A DNA stretch of 14,887 bases from DASRJW01 sp035649435 (GTDB lineage: Bacteria; Krumholzibacteriota; Krumholzibacteriia; G020349025), in NCBI GenBank assembly GCA_035649435.1, contig DASRJO010000095.1:1-14887 (forward strand). Reading direction: 5' to 3'. The translations under genes and the position numbers were made by a program. A model generated the notes under the pieces. It searched no databases, was not told the origin of the DNA, and saw only the letters and a list, made by a program, of their open reading frames with translations. Position 1 is the first letter of the stretch. Each line of letters starts with the position of its first letter. Shown one piece after another: positions 1 through 6,784 of this stretch.

Positions 1-512
1 GCCTCGTCGGCCGAGATCGGCTCGCCGATCGTGTTCATCTCCAGCGCCTTCGCCGGCCCCACGAGCCGCGCCAAGCGCTGCGTGCCGCCGTAGCCCGGGA
101 TGATGCCGAGGCTCACCTCGGGCAAGCCGAACTGCGCGTTCTCCGACGCCAAGCGCACGTGACAGGCGAGCGCGAGCTCGCAGCCGCCGCCGAGGGCGAA
201 TCCATTCACCGCCGCGACCACCGGCTTCGGAAACAATTCGATGGCGCGAAACAGCGTCTGGCCGCGCCGCGCTGTCTGCTTGCCCGTGACCGGCGTCTGT
301 CGCGCCAGCTCGGCGATGTCGGCGCCAGCGACGAAGGCCTTCTCACCGGCGCCGGTCAGGATCACCGCGCGCGTCGCCGTGTCGGCGCGCAGTTCGCCGA
401 ACACTGCTTCCAGCTCGTCGAGCATCGTGGCGTCGAGAGCGTTGAGCTTCTCCGGCCGATCGAGGATGACGGTCGCCACCGCGCCGTCTCGGGTCCAGTG
501 TACGGATGCCAT
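1..512 (-). CDS. Enoyl-CoA hydratase (crotonase family), 3' end outside the window
   Basis: This is the first 170 residues of a crotonase-fold enoyl-CoA hydratase, which adds water across the double bond of trans-2-enoyl-CoA in the cytoplasm. The C-terminus lies beyond position 1. The oxyanion-hole region AGADIAEL is at about residues 62-69. The catalytic glutamates are Glu112 (in GGGCELALAC) and Glu132 (in GLPEVSLGIIPG). Their 20-residue spacing matches Glu144/Glu164 of the rat mitochondrial enzyme, so it looks active. The ATG at 510-512 is preceded by a GGAGG Shine-Dalgarno four bases upstream. It is the third gene of an operon, 28 bp after the 3-hydroxyacyl-CoA dehydrogenase stop. Substrate chain length cannot be read from sequence; the company of a single-domain dehydrogenase and thiolase suggests short chains (inference). 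Confidence 0.95.
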   Translation of the reverse strand, partial: MASVHWTRDGAVATVILDRPEKLNALDATMLDELEAVFGELRADTATRAVILTGAGEKAFVAGADIAELARQTPVTGKQTARRGQTLFRAIELFPKPVVAAVNGFALGGGCELALACHVRLASENAQFGLPEVSLGIIPGYGGTQRLARLVGPAKALEMNTIGEPISADE

Positions 513-540
513 GCGTCCTCCGGGAGCTTGCAGTCGCGCA

Positions 541-1395
541 TCACGACCGGTGATCGTAGAAACCGCGGCCGCTCTTGCGGCCCAGGTGACCGGCCATCAC
601 CATGCGGCGCAGCAGCGACGGCGGCGCGAAACGCGCCTCGCGGAACTCGTCGAACATGATTTCGGCAATATACAATGTCGTGTCCAGTCCGACGAAGTCC
701 AGTAGCTCGAAAGGTCCCATCGGGTAGCCGCAGCCGAGCTTCATGCCGCGATCGATGTCCTCTTTGCTGGCCAAACCCTGCTCGTAGCAGCGAATGGCGT
801 CGAGCATGTAGGGCACCAGCAGACGATTGACCACGAAGCCGGTGGTGTCCTTGGCTTCGACGACCTCCTTGCCGAGCGACACGGCGAATTGCCGCGCCGT
901 CTCGAACGCCTCGGTGCTGGTCACGATGGTGCGCACGACCTCCACCAGCTTCATCACCGGCACCGGGTTGAAGAAGTGGAGCCCCAGCACACGCTCCGGC
1001 CGCCCGGTCACCGCCGCGAGCTCGATGAGGGTGAGCGACGAGGTGTTGCTGGCCATCAAGGCGTGCTTCGGCAGGCGCGAATCGAGCTCGGCGAAAATCT
1101 TCTTCTTGGCCTCGGCATTCTCCGTCGCCGCTTCGATCACGATGTCGCAACCGCCGAGATCGGCGAGTCGAGTCGTGCCCTGCAGTCGGCCGAGGATCGC
1201 CTTCTTCTCCGCCTCAGGGAGCTTGCCCTTCTCGACCGCGCGCGCGAGCTGAGCGCCGATCTTGTCGATCCCCGACTGCAGGCGTTTTTCGTCCACCTCC
1301 GACACGGTGGTGCCGAAGCCCGCGCTGGCGCAGACTTGCGCGATGCCGGCCCCCATCAGACCGCATCCCACGACACCGACTTTCTCGATTGCCAT
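541..1395 (-). CDS. 3-hydroxybutyryl-CoA / 3-hydroxyacyl-CoA dehydrogenase
   Basis: A 284-residue single-domain NAD(P)-dependent dehydrogenase that interconverts 3-hydroxyacyl-CoA and 3-ketoacyl-CoA. The Rossmann motif GCGLMG is at residues 10-15. The catalytic set Ser119 (SNTSS), His140 (GLHFFNP), Glu152 and Asn190 (GFVVNRLL) aligns with Ser137, His158, Glu170 and Asn208 of human HAD at a constant offset of 18, so the active site is intact. Length matches the roughly 282-residue Hbd/PaaH type. The open frame extends upstream to 1467, but that extension runs into the thiolase coding sequence. The ATG at 1393-1395 has an AAGGAAG/GGGAG ribosome site and starts exactly where family homology begins. 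It is the middle gene of the thiolase-dehydrogenase-hydratase operon. Hbd and PaaH cannot be told apart here. Confidence 0.96.
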   Translation of the reverse strand: MAIEKVGVVGCGLMGAGIAQVCASAGFGTTVSEVDEKRLQSGIDKIGAQLARAVEKGKLPEAEKKAILGRLQGTTRLADLGGCDIVIEAATENAEAKKKIFAELDSRLPKHALMASNTSSLTLIELAAVTGRPERVLGLHFFNPVPVMKLVEVVRTIVTSTEAFETARQFAVSLGKEVVEAKDTTGFVVNRLLVPYMLDAIRCYEQGLASKEDIDRGMKLGCGYPMGPFELLDFVGLDTTLYIAEIMFDEFREARFAPPSLLRRMVMAGHLGRKSGRGFYDHRS

Positions 1396-1423
1396 CTTCC
1401 TTCTCCCTTGCAAGCACTGCGGC

Positions 1424-2611
1424 CTACGCTTCGGCGCGCTCGACCAGCAGCGCCAAGCCCTGTCCACCGGAAATGCAAAGCGTCGCCACGCCGCGGCGCG
1501 CCTGCCGCCGGCGCATCTCGTGCACGAGCGTCACCAAGATACGAGCACCGCTCGACCCGATGGGATGCCCGAGTGCGATGGCGCCGCCATTGACGTTCAA
1601 TCGTGCCGGGGGAAGCGGCATTTCGCGCTGGCAGGCCAGCACTTGCGCCGCGAACGCCTCGTTGAGCTCGAACAGGTCGATCGCATCCACCGCCAACCCG
1701 GTGCGCTTCCAAAGTTTTTGCAACGCCGGCACCGGCGCGATCCCCATGAGCGACGGATCGACGCCGACCTGAGTCGATGCCACGAGCCGGGCCAAAATGG
1801 TTTGACCGTGGCGCCGCGCACTCTCCTCGTCCATCAGGACGAGCGCCGCGGCCCCATCGGTGATGGCGGAGGCATTCCCCGGCGTGACACTGCCGCCGGC
1901 GGCGAAGACAGGCTGCAAGCGCGCCAAGCGCTCGAGCGTGGCGTCCTCGCGCGGGTTCTCGTCGCGATCGAAGCGACGCACGCCGCCGCGGCCGTCGTCG
2001 GCATCGACTGCCACGATCTCGGCGGCGAAGTGCCCGGCGTTCCATGCCGCCGTGGCGCGCCGGTGCGACTCGAGAGCGAACTCGTCCTGTTCTCGACGCG
2101 AGATCTCGTGCGATCGCGCCAGCTTCTCCGCCGTTTCACCCATCACCAGACCCGAGAGCGGATCGGTGAAACCGTCGCGGTACATGGCGTCGACCAGCTC
2201 GCCATGACCCAAGCGATATCCGCCGCGCGCGCGCTCGAGAAGATACGGGACGCGCGACATGCTCTCCATGCCGCCGGCCACGACCACGCGAGCCTCGCCG
2301 AGGCGGATCGTCTGCGCGGCCAGGAGCACGGCCTTGAGACCCGAGCCGCAAGCCTTGTTGACGGTGAACGCGGGGGTTGCATCTGGGAGACCGGCACCGC
2401 GCACGACCTGTCGAGCTGGATTCGGACCCGTGCCCGCTTGCCGCGCGTGACCGAACACCAGCTCGTCGATCTGATCTGGACCCAGACCTGAGTCAGCGAC
2501 GGCCGCGCGCACCGCTGCCGCGCCCAACGTTGTGGCGGCGACCTCGGCGAGGCTGCCCATGAACTTCCCGATCGGCGTGCGCCGGGCGGCTGTGACCACG
2601 ACCTCGTGCAT
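1424..2611 (-). CDS. Acetyl-CoA acetyltransferase / 3-ketoacyl-CoA thiolase
   Basis: A 395-residue thiolase, the usual length for the family, that cleaves 3-ketoacyl-CoA or condenses two acyl-CoAs. The nucleophile is Cys88 in NKACGSG. The other active-site residues are Asn317 (NEAF), His349 (GHPIGSSGAR) and Cys379 (CISGGQG), all canonical, so it should be active. It is the first gene of the fatty-acid operon, 28 bp upstream of the dehydrogenase, and probably drives transcription of all three. The ATG at 2609-2611 has no strong Shine-Dalgarno sequence, but the protein begins at the normal family position (HEVVVTAARRTPIGKF). Degradative and biosynthetic thiolases cannot be separated by eye. An adjacent acyl-CoA dehydrogenase, which would complete a beta-oxidation set, is not in this window. 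Confidence 0.96.
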   Translation of the reverse strand: MHEVVVTAARRTPIGKFMGSLAEVAATTLGAAAVRAAVADSGLGPDQIDELVFGHARQAGTGPNPARQVVRGAGLPDATPAFTVNKACGSGLKAVLLAAQTIRLGEARVVVAGGMESMSRVPYLLERARGGYRLGHGELVDAMYRDGFTDPLSGLVMGETAEKLARSHEISRREQDEFALESHRRATAAWNAGHFAAEIVAVDADDGRGGVRRFDRDENPREDATLERLARLQPVFAAGGSVTPGNASAITDGAAALVLMDEESARRHGQTILARLVASTQVGVDPSLMGIAPVPALQKLWKRTGLAVDAIDLFELNEAFAAQVLACQREMPLPPARLNVNGGAIALGHPIGSSGARILVTLVHEMRRRQARRGVATLCISGGQGLALLVERAEA

Positions 2612-2630
2612 CGCGTGTGTCCCGAGAGTT

Positions 2631-2729
2631 GGACGGAAGTCTCACCCGACGTCTGTCGGCAGGGCGAACGGGTTCCTTCGACGGTGTGAGAGTCCGCGCG
2701 AAGGCCCGAGCATGATCGCGCCGACAGAC
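2631..2729. repeat. Nested inverted repeats, candidate structured leader of the thiolase operon
   Basis: TCTCACCCG (2640-2648) pairs with 2682-2691 over nine bases, with a single bulged T at 2685. GGAC (2631-2634) pairs outside it with GTCC (2692-2695) across a five-base one-sided bulge. A second, overlapping perfect 10-bp inverted repeat, GTCTGTCGGC (2651-2660) with GCCGACAGAC (2720-2729), starts inside the first helix's loop. Nested plus crossing pairing of this kind is typical of structured 5' leaders. On the minus strand it would sit 20-118 bases before the thiolase ATG. It matches no riboswitch consensus I can recall, so function is unknown. Confidence 0.35.
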
Positions 2730-2757
2730 TAGTCCGTGCCGCCCGGCCTGGCAAGCT

Positions 2758-2787
2758 CGCGCCGGGAATCCGGCGCGTCGCGGATTC
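2758..2787. repeat. Two overlapping, mutually exclusive palindromes
   Basis: CGCGCCGG (2758-2765) and CCGGCGCG (2770-2777) form a perfect 8-bp hairpin with loop GAAT. That loop is also part of GAATCCG (2766-2772), which pairs perfectly with CGGATTC (2781-2787). Only one of the two structures can form at a time. This could be a switch-like RNA element or an overlapping protein-binding site; neither can be shown here. Confidence 0.3.
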
Positions 2788-2916
2788 AGACATGTTCTCG
2801 ATGCATGGACAGTGGCTGCGAACTCGTCGGCGCCCTAGTCCTCGCACCGTTCCGGTCATTTCGCCCCATGGCCGGCCAGGGCGACGCACGGAGTCCATCC
2901 CCCGGCGGCGACGGCA

Positions 2917-2951
2917 CCGAATGTGCTGTCGGCTCCGCATCGACAGTTCGG
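2917..2951. repeat. Bulged inverted repeat 56 bp upstream of the CheB-like gene
   Basis: CCGAA (2917-2921) then CTGTCG (2926-2931) pair with CGACAG (2941-2946) then TTCGG (2947-2951). This gives an 11-bp helix with a four-base bulge (TGTG) and a nine-base loop. It lies in the likely 5' leader or promoter of the plus-strand gene starting at 3008. No family is recognised. Confidence 0.28.
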
Positions 2952-3007
2952 AACGGGGCTTCCACCCCATTCGCATCGCCCGTCGAACCAGCGATCGAGG
3001 AGAGGCC

Positions 3008-4072
3008 ATGAGCACACCCATGCGCGTGTTTGCCATTCTCGGCGACGGCGCGCTGCGGCAAACCCTGCAGCAGCAATGGCGCTCCAATGGCATCGCACTT
3101 TGCGCGATGCACGCCGAGGGCAGCGTGTCCTTGGCGGAAGAACTGGGACGTTTACGCCCACACGTGCTGGTCGCCGATGCCGAGGTCGATGGTGTGCGCG
3201 AGCTGGTGCAATCGGCCGCCAGGCGTTACCGCATCCCGACGGTGTGCATCGTCCGCGCGCAGCAACAAAGTCTGGCGGCATTGCGACCGCTCGAATGGGG
3301 CGCCGTCGAGCTGGTGGTGCGGCGCGACTCCGATGTCCCGGGTCTGGTGCACGATGTCGAAGATTGTGTCCACGCGCTGCGAGACGCGCAAGTGGTCGAA
3401 CAATTGGAGAGCGTTTTCCCGCTGTCCGGAGCCTTCCCCGACGCCAGCGTCTTCGACCTGCGCCGCGCCTTGCGCGCCATCGACGCCGCCGACAAGGTGA
3501 TCGTCATCGCCGCCGGCACGGGCGGACCGATGGCGGTGCGCCGCATTCTCACGACGTTGCGCGGTCAGACCTGCAGTCCCATCGTCTACGCGCAGAAGCT
3601 GCCCCACGGCTTGCGCGACGTGCTGGCGCAGTGGCTCGAAGCACATACCGGCACCATCGTGCGGCCGGTCATCGAGGGCCAGCCGCTCGAAGTCGGTCAT
3701 GTCTATGTCACGAGCAGCACGCACGAAACCGTGCGCATGACTGGAAATGACGGGCGTGCCTGTCTGCGGGTCGGCCCCATGCACGGCGACGCCAAGCCGC
3801 TGAATGCGCTGCTGCACAGCACGGCAGCGACGTTCGGCGCGCGCGCGGTCGGAGTCTTGCTCTCGGGCCGCGGCGACGATGGCTGTGCCGGGCTGCTGGC
3901 GCTGCGCGCGGCGGGAGGCTTGACCATCGCGCAAGACCGGGCCTCATCCGCGCTCTACGAAGCGCCCGGATGCGCACGCGAAGCTGGAGGCGCCATCGAA
4001 TGTCTTCCCATCAACGAGATCGCCGAGCGTATTCGGATGCTGATGCACGCCGATCACGCGGCCAGGCTCTGA
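3008..4072 (+). CDS. Receiver + CheB-like methylesterase-fold protein lacking catalytic Ser and His
   Basis: A 354-residue protein laid out like chemotaxis methylesterase CheB: a receiver-like domain (about 5-125), a linker, then a CheB C-terminal domain (about 161-346). Fold signatures remain clear: TGGP, PLEVGHVYV, GARAVGVLLSGRGDDG, AAGGLTIAQD. The nucleophile of the usual AST-GGP motif is Gly170, and the His of the QHMP motif is Lys197. Only the acidic residue of GDDG (Asp291) survives, so methylesterase activity is not expected. The receiver keeps the likely phospho-acceptor Asp57 but has only one of the two N-terminal acidic residues (Asp13), and Arg replaces the usual Lys. The ATG at 3008 follows GAGGAGAGG. 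The longer frame from 2792 is rejected on composition. No chemotaxis genes lie nearby. It overlaps the next plus-strand gene. Confidence 0.85.
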   Translation: MSTPMRVFAILGDGALRQTLQQQWRSNGIALCAMHAEGSVSLAEELGRLRPHVLVADAEVDGVRELVQSAARRYRIPTVCIVRAQQQSLAALRPLEWGAVELVVRRDSDVPGLVHDVEDCVHALRDAQVVEQLESVFPLSGAFPDASVFDLRRALRAIDAADKVIVIAAGTGGPMAVRRILTTLRGQTCSPIVYAQKLPHGLRDVLAQWLEAHTGTIVRPVIEGQPLEVGHVYVTSSTHETVRMTGNDGRACLRVGPMHGDAKPLNALLHSTAATFGARAVGVLLSGRGDDGCAGLLALRAAGGLTIAQDRASSALYEAPGCAREAGGAIECLPINEIAERIRMLMHADHAARL

Positions 4073-5277
4073 TCCATGGCTTGCGTCAGGCACTGTGCGC
4101 CGGTCTGCTCGCAGGCTCGACCGCGACGCGCGTCGCCGCACAACCCGAGCCACTGAGTGACGCGCCCCCACAAGCCGCGCTCTCCGCTTTCCACGTCCAA
4201 GAGGCGAGAGTCGGGGATCTCGACGCGTGCGTCGTGTTGTTCCAGCAACCGACGTTGCCGCGCGGGACCACGGCACGCGTGCTCGTCCGCCTGCGCCACG
4301 CCGGGACCGCACCCCAGCGCGGCAGCCTGCACGTCTTGTCCACCGCCATGTGGGAAGTGCGTCCGTCGCGGCATCTCCCGTTCGAGCTCACTGCACCAGG
4401 CGACACCACGAGCACGGTCTTCGAGCTCGCGCTTCCCGAGCATGCGAGTCCAGGTCCGTATGATTTTGTCTTGCGCGTGGAGGTCGCAGGCGTCGACATC
4501 GGCACGTTGCGCACGCGTTTCTTCCGACCGCTGGAGTGGATTAGCATCGGCCCGTTCGCGCCACCGGCCGGGGCATTGCTGCTGCCGCCGGAAAACGGCA
4601 TCAACTTCGAGCAAGCGCTCGCCGGGATCGAGGGTGAGTTGCGCTGGCGCCGAGTTCCCGTCGCCGCTTACGACGCCACCGGCGCGGTCGAACTCGACTT
4701 GGTGCACGGCCCAGCGCCCACACCCCGTTGCGCTTGTGTGCTCACCATGATCGATCTGGCCGAGGGCGAGCGTTTGCATTGGAACGCGGTCGGCGCCAGC
4801 CGGCTCATGGTGGATGGCCGCCTGTTGATTCCTAGTGACCCCATTCGCCTCGGCCCCGGGAGACACACGCTGCTCGCGCGCAGCTGCGCGACGGACCAAG
4901 GCTGGAGGCTCGGTCTCTCGCTGTTGCGCAAGGACGGCAGTTGGCCGGGCCAGCTCGACAACGACCTCATGCGCTTCCTGCCGGGGTTCGACCACGCCAT
5001 GCAGTCGGTGTCGGACCCCGGGAGCCACCGGAACGTCGTTCTCGAGGTGCGCCAGCCCGGAGCGCGCGAAGTCGCCGTCCTCGGCAGCTTCAATGCTTGG
5101 ATTCCCTGGCGTCTCACGCGCGGCCCACAGGGCGTCTGGTCGCGCGCTCTCGTGCTGCCCCCGGGACGTTACGCCTACAAGCTGCGCGTCGATGGCCAGA
5201 TCCAGACCGACCCTCGAGCCCTGCGCCAGGAAGCTGACGGCTTCGGCGGCAGCAACTCGCTGCTCATCGTGCCGTAG
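4000..5277 (+). CDS. Exported protein with C-terminal CBM48/E-set (glycogen-binding-like) domain
   Basis: About 425 residues, with a hydrophobic stretch near residues 31-42 and a cleavage-like VAA-Q at about 45-48, so probably exported. The C-terminal 82 residues resemble the AMPK/CBM48 glycogen-binding E-set fold: VAVLGSFNAW, then GVWSRALVLPPGRYAYKLRVDG, with Trp at 367, 370 and 380. A central segment (about 195-320) with an LHWNAVGASRLMVDGRLL strand pattern and a final GWRLGLSLL looks like a PA14/jelly-roll module. No catalytic domain is recognised, so a polysaccharide-binding role is inferred. Start choice is open. The ATG at 4000 has GGAGG at the nine-base spacing seen in other genes here, but overlaps the CheB-like gene by 73 bp. 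A TTG at 4081 would avoid the overlap and leave a compact signal peptide, but has no ribosome site. Confidence 0.75.
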   Translation: MSSHQRDRRAYSDADARRSRGQALIHGLRQALCAGLLAGSTATRVAAQPEPLSDAPPQAALSAFHVQEARVGDLDACVVLFQQPTLPRGTTARVLVRLRHAGTAPQRGSLHVLSTAMWEVRPSRHLPFELTAPGDTTSTVFELALPEHASPGPYDFVLRVEVAGVDIGTLRTRFFRPLEWISIGPFAPPAGALLLPPENGINFEQALAGIEGELRWRRVPVAAYDATGAVELDLVHGPAPTPRCACVLTMIDLAEGERLHWNAVGASRLMVDGRLLIPSDPIRLGPGRHTLLARSCATDQGWRLGLSLLRKDGSWPGQLDNDLMRFLPGFDHAMQSVSDPGSHRNVVLEVRQPGAREVAVLGSFNAWIPWRLTRGPQGVWSRALVLPPGRYAYKLRVDGQIQTDPRALRQEADGFGGSNSLLIVP

Positions 5278-5307
5278 CCGCTTTCCCCCCGTCGCGAATC
5301 CCTCGGC

Positions 5308-6633
5308 TCAGTCGGCCGGCGCGTCGTAGTACTCGCGCCCGAGATGCGTGATCTGCTCCTCTCCCCGCATCCAGCGCAAGGTGTTCTTCAACTTCGTCTT
5401 CTGCACGAAGAGATCGTGCTCCGGATACAGGCCGGGCGCCGTCATCGGGCTCTTGAAATAGAACGACAGCCATTCCTGCACGCCCGACATGCCGGCCCTG
5501 CCCGCCAAATCCATGAACAGGGCCAGATCGAGAACGATCGGCGCCGCCAGGATCGAATCGCGGCAGAGGAAGTTGATCTTGATCTGCATCTTGTATCCCA
5601 GCCATCCGAAGATGTCGATGTTGTCCCAGCCTTCCTTGTTGTCGCCGCGCGGCGGGTAGTAATTGATGCGCACGACGTGGTGGATGTCGCCATAGAGCTC
5701 GGGATGCAGCTCGGGCTGCAGGATCGTGTCGAGCACCGAGAGCTTGCTCACTTCCTTGCTCTTGAACGCATCCGGATCGTCGAGGACTTCGCCGTCGCGG
5801 TTGCCGAGAATGTTGGTGGAGTACCAGCCGTGGAGGCCGAGGAGACGGGCGCGCAGCCCCGGGGCCAAGATCGTCTTCATCAAGGTTTGCCCGGTCTTGA
5901 AATCCTTGCCGGCGACGGGAACGTGCAGCTCACGCGCGAGGTCGCGCAGAGCCGGGATGTCGACGGTGAGGTTGGGGGCGCCGTTGGCGAAGGGAATGCG
6001 CGCGCGCAACGCCGCATAGGCGTAGATCATGCTCGGCGCGATGCCCGGATCGTTGGCGCGCAAGCCTTGTTCGAAGGCCTGCAGGGTCTGGTGCACTGGC
6101 TTCGGCTCCAGATAGATCTCGGTACTGCCGCACCACACCATCACGACGCGGTCCAAGCGGTGCTCGTTGCGGAAGCGCTCGATGTCCTCCATCAGTTGTT
6201 CGGCGAGCAGCATCTTGTTCGCCGCCTTCTTGACGTGCTGGCCATCCAGCTTGCGCACGTAAGCGCGATCGAACACCGCCTGCATAGGGCGCACTGCCTC
6301 GAGCTCGGTGCGCACCTGCTCCAGCAGCGCCGGCTCGAGCACACCCGCGTGCAGGGCCGACTGGTAGCAATCCTCTGGGAAGATGTCCCAGCCGCCGCAG
6401 ACGACGTCGTCGAGCGCGGCGAGCGGCAGGAAGTCGCGCAGCGCCGGCGTGCGGCCGTCGGTGCGTTTGCCGAGCCGGATGGTGCCCATTTGCGTCAAGG
6501 AGCCGATCGGCTGCGCCAGGCCGCGCCGAACGGCGGCAACGCCAGCGATGAAGGTGGTGGCGACCGCGCCGAGGCCGGGCATGAGGATGCCGAGCCTGCC
6601 GGTTGCAGGCGCGATCGGGATCGGACCGGGCAT
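5308..6633 (-). CDS. ino1: Inositol-3-phosphate synthase (myo-inositol-1-phosphate synthase)
   Basis: A 441-residue NAD-dependent enzyme converting glucose 6-phosphate to 1D-myo-inositol 3-phosphate in the cytoplasm, the first step toward inositol lipids or inositol solutes. The NAD site is LMPGLGAVATT (about 17-27). Core motifs are GKDFKTGQTLMK (242-253), STNILGNRDGEVL followed by FKSKEVSK (290-297), GDNKEGWDNID (330-340) and CRDSILAAPIVLDL. Lys293, Lys297 and Lys333 match by motif the yeast catalytic lysines 369, 373 and 412. Length fits the compact prokaryotic type rather than the 530-residue eukaryotic type. The ATG at 6631-6633 has GGAGG five bases upstream. It is divergent from a LysR regulator, and its 3' end faces the CBM48 gene with a 30 bp gap. 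No phosphatidylinositol synthase gene is visible here. Confidence 0.96.
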   Translation of the reverse strand: MPGPIPIAPATGRLGILMPGLGAVATTFIAGVAAVRRGLAQPIGSLTQMGTIRLGKRTDGRTPALRDFLPLAALDDVVCGGWDIFPEDCYQSALHAGVLEPALLEQVRTELEAVRPMQAVFDRAYVRKLDGQHVKKAANKMLLAEQLMEDIERFRNEHRLDRVVMVWCGSTEIYLEPKPVHQTLQAFEQGLRANDPGIAPSMIYAYAALRARIPFANGAPNLTVDIPALRDLARELHVPVAGKDFKTGQTLMKTILAPGLRARLLGLHGWYSTNILGNRDGEVLDDPDAFKSKEVSKLSVLDTILQPELHPELYGDIHHVVRINYYPPRGDNKEGWDNIDIFGWLGYKMQIKINFLCRDSILAAPIVLDLALFMDLAGRAGMSGVQEWLSFYFKSPMTAPGLYPEHDLFVQKTKLKNTLRWMRGEEQITHLGREYYDAPAD

Positions 6634-6705
6634 GAGAGAGCCTCCAGGGAAGGGACCGAGTGTCGAAGCGATGACCTGGCGGCCCGAGTCGGGCGCCCGA
6701 GACGG

Positions 6706-6774
6706 ATGCTAGGGTCGCCTGATCAATCGGTCGAGTTGATTTTTAGAATAGAATTGATAGATTATTTGAATCAG
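6706..6774. promoter_or_regulatory. Candidate divergent promoter/operator between ino1 and the LysR gene
   Basis: The spacer is conspicuously AT-rich (about 6735-6770) in a GC-rich window. For ino1 (minus) I see TCGACC (6734-6729), 17 bases, then TAGCAT (6711-6706). For the LysR gene I see TTGATT (6736-6741), 18 bases, then GATTAT (6760-6765). A palindrome ATCAA-N9-TTGAT (6722-6740) covers both -35 regions, and GATT-N5-AATC lies at 6760-6772. This is the expected place for a LysR-type operator, though the spacing is not the classic T-N11-A. Matches are by eye only. Confidence 0.38.
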
Positions 6775-6784
6775 AGGAGATGCC

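Larger units (their letters stand above)
2612..3007. other. Divergent intergenic region rich in inverted repeats
   Basis: This is 396 bp between the thiolase start (minus) and the CheB-like gene start (plus), with no supported coding sequence. Open frames run through it in the plus direction (from 2792), but their translation is arginine/proline-rich and lies upstream of a well-placed ribosome site at about 2997-3004 (GAGGAGAGG). It must hold promoters for both directions, yet I find no convincing -35/-10 pair by eye. Four groups of inverted repeats lie here and are listed separately. Confidence 0.6.

Noticed and set aside
1262..2491. A 409-residue open frame on the plus strand
   Set aside because: It is antisense to a clearly functional thiolase and to the start of the dehydrogenase.
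2612..2740. A known riboswitch class before the thiolase gene
   Set aside because: I compared the leader with remembered glycine, TPP, FMN, SAM, SAH and cobalamin signatures and found no set of conserved core bases, so only an unclassified structure is reported.
2792..3007. N-terminal extension of the CheB-like protein
   Set aside because: The extra 72 residues are Arg/Pro-rich with no homology feel; the receiver-like domain begins right after the ATG at 3008, which has a strong ribosome site.
4069..4083. A CTG (4069) start for the CBM48-like protein
   Set aside because: The CTG overlaps the upstream TGA in coupling geometry, but CTG starts are rare and no ribosome site is placed for it; ATG 4000 and TTG 4081 remain the better options.
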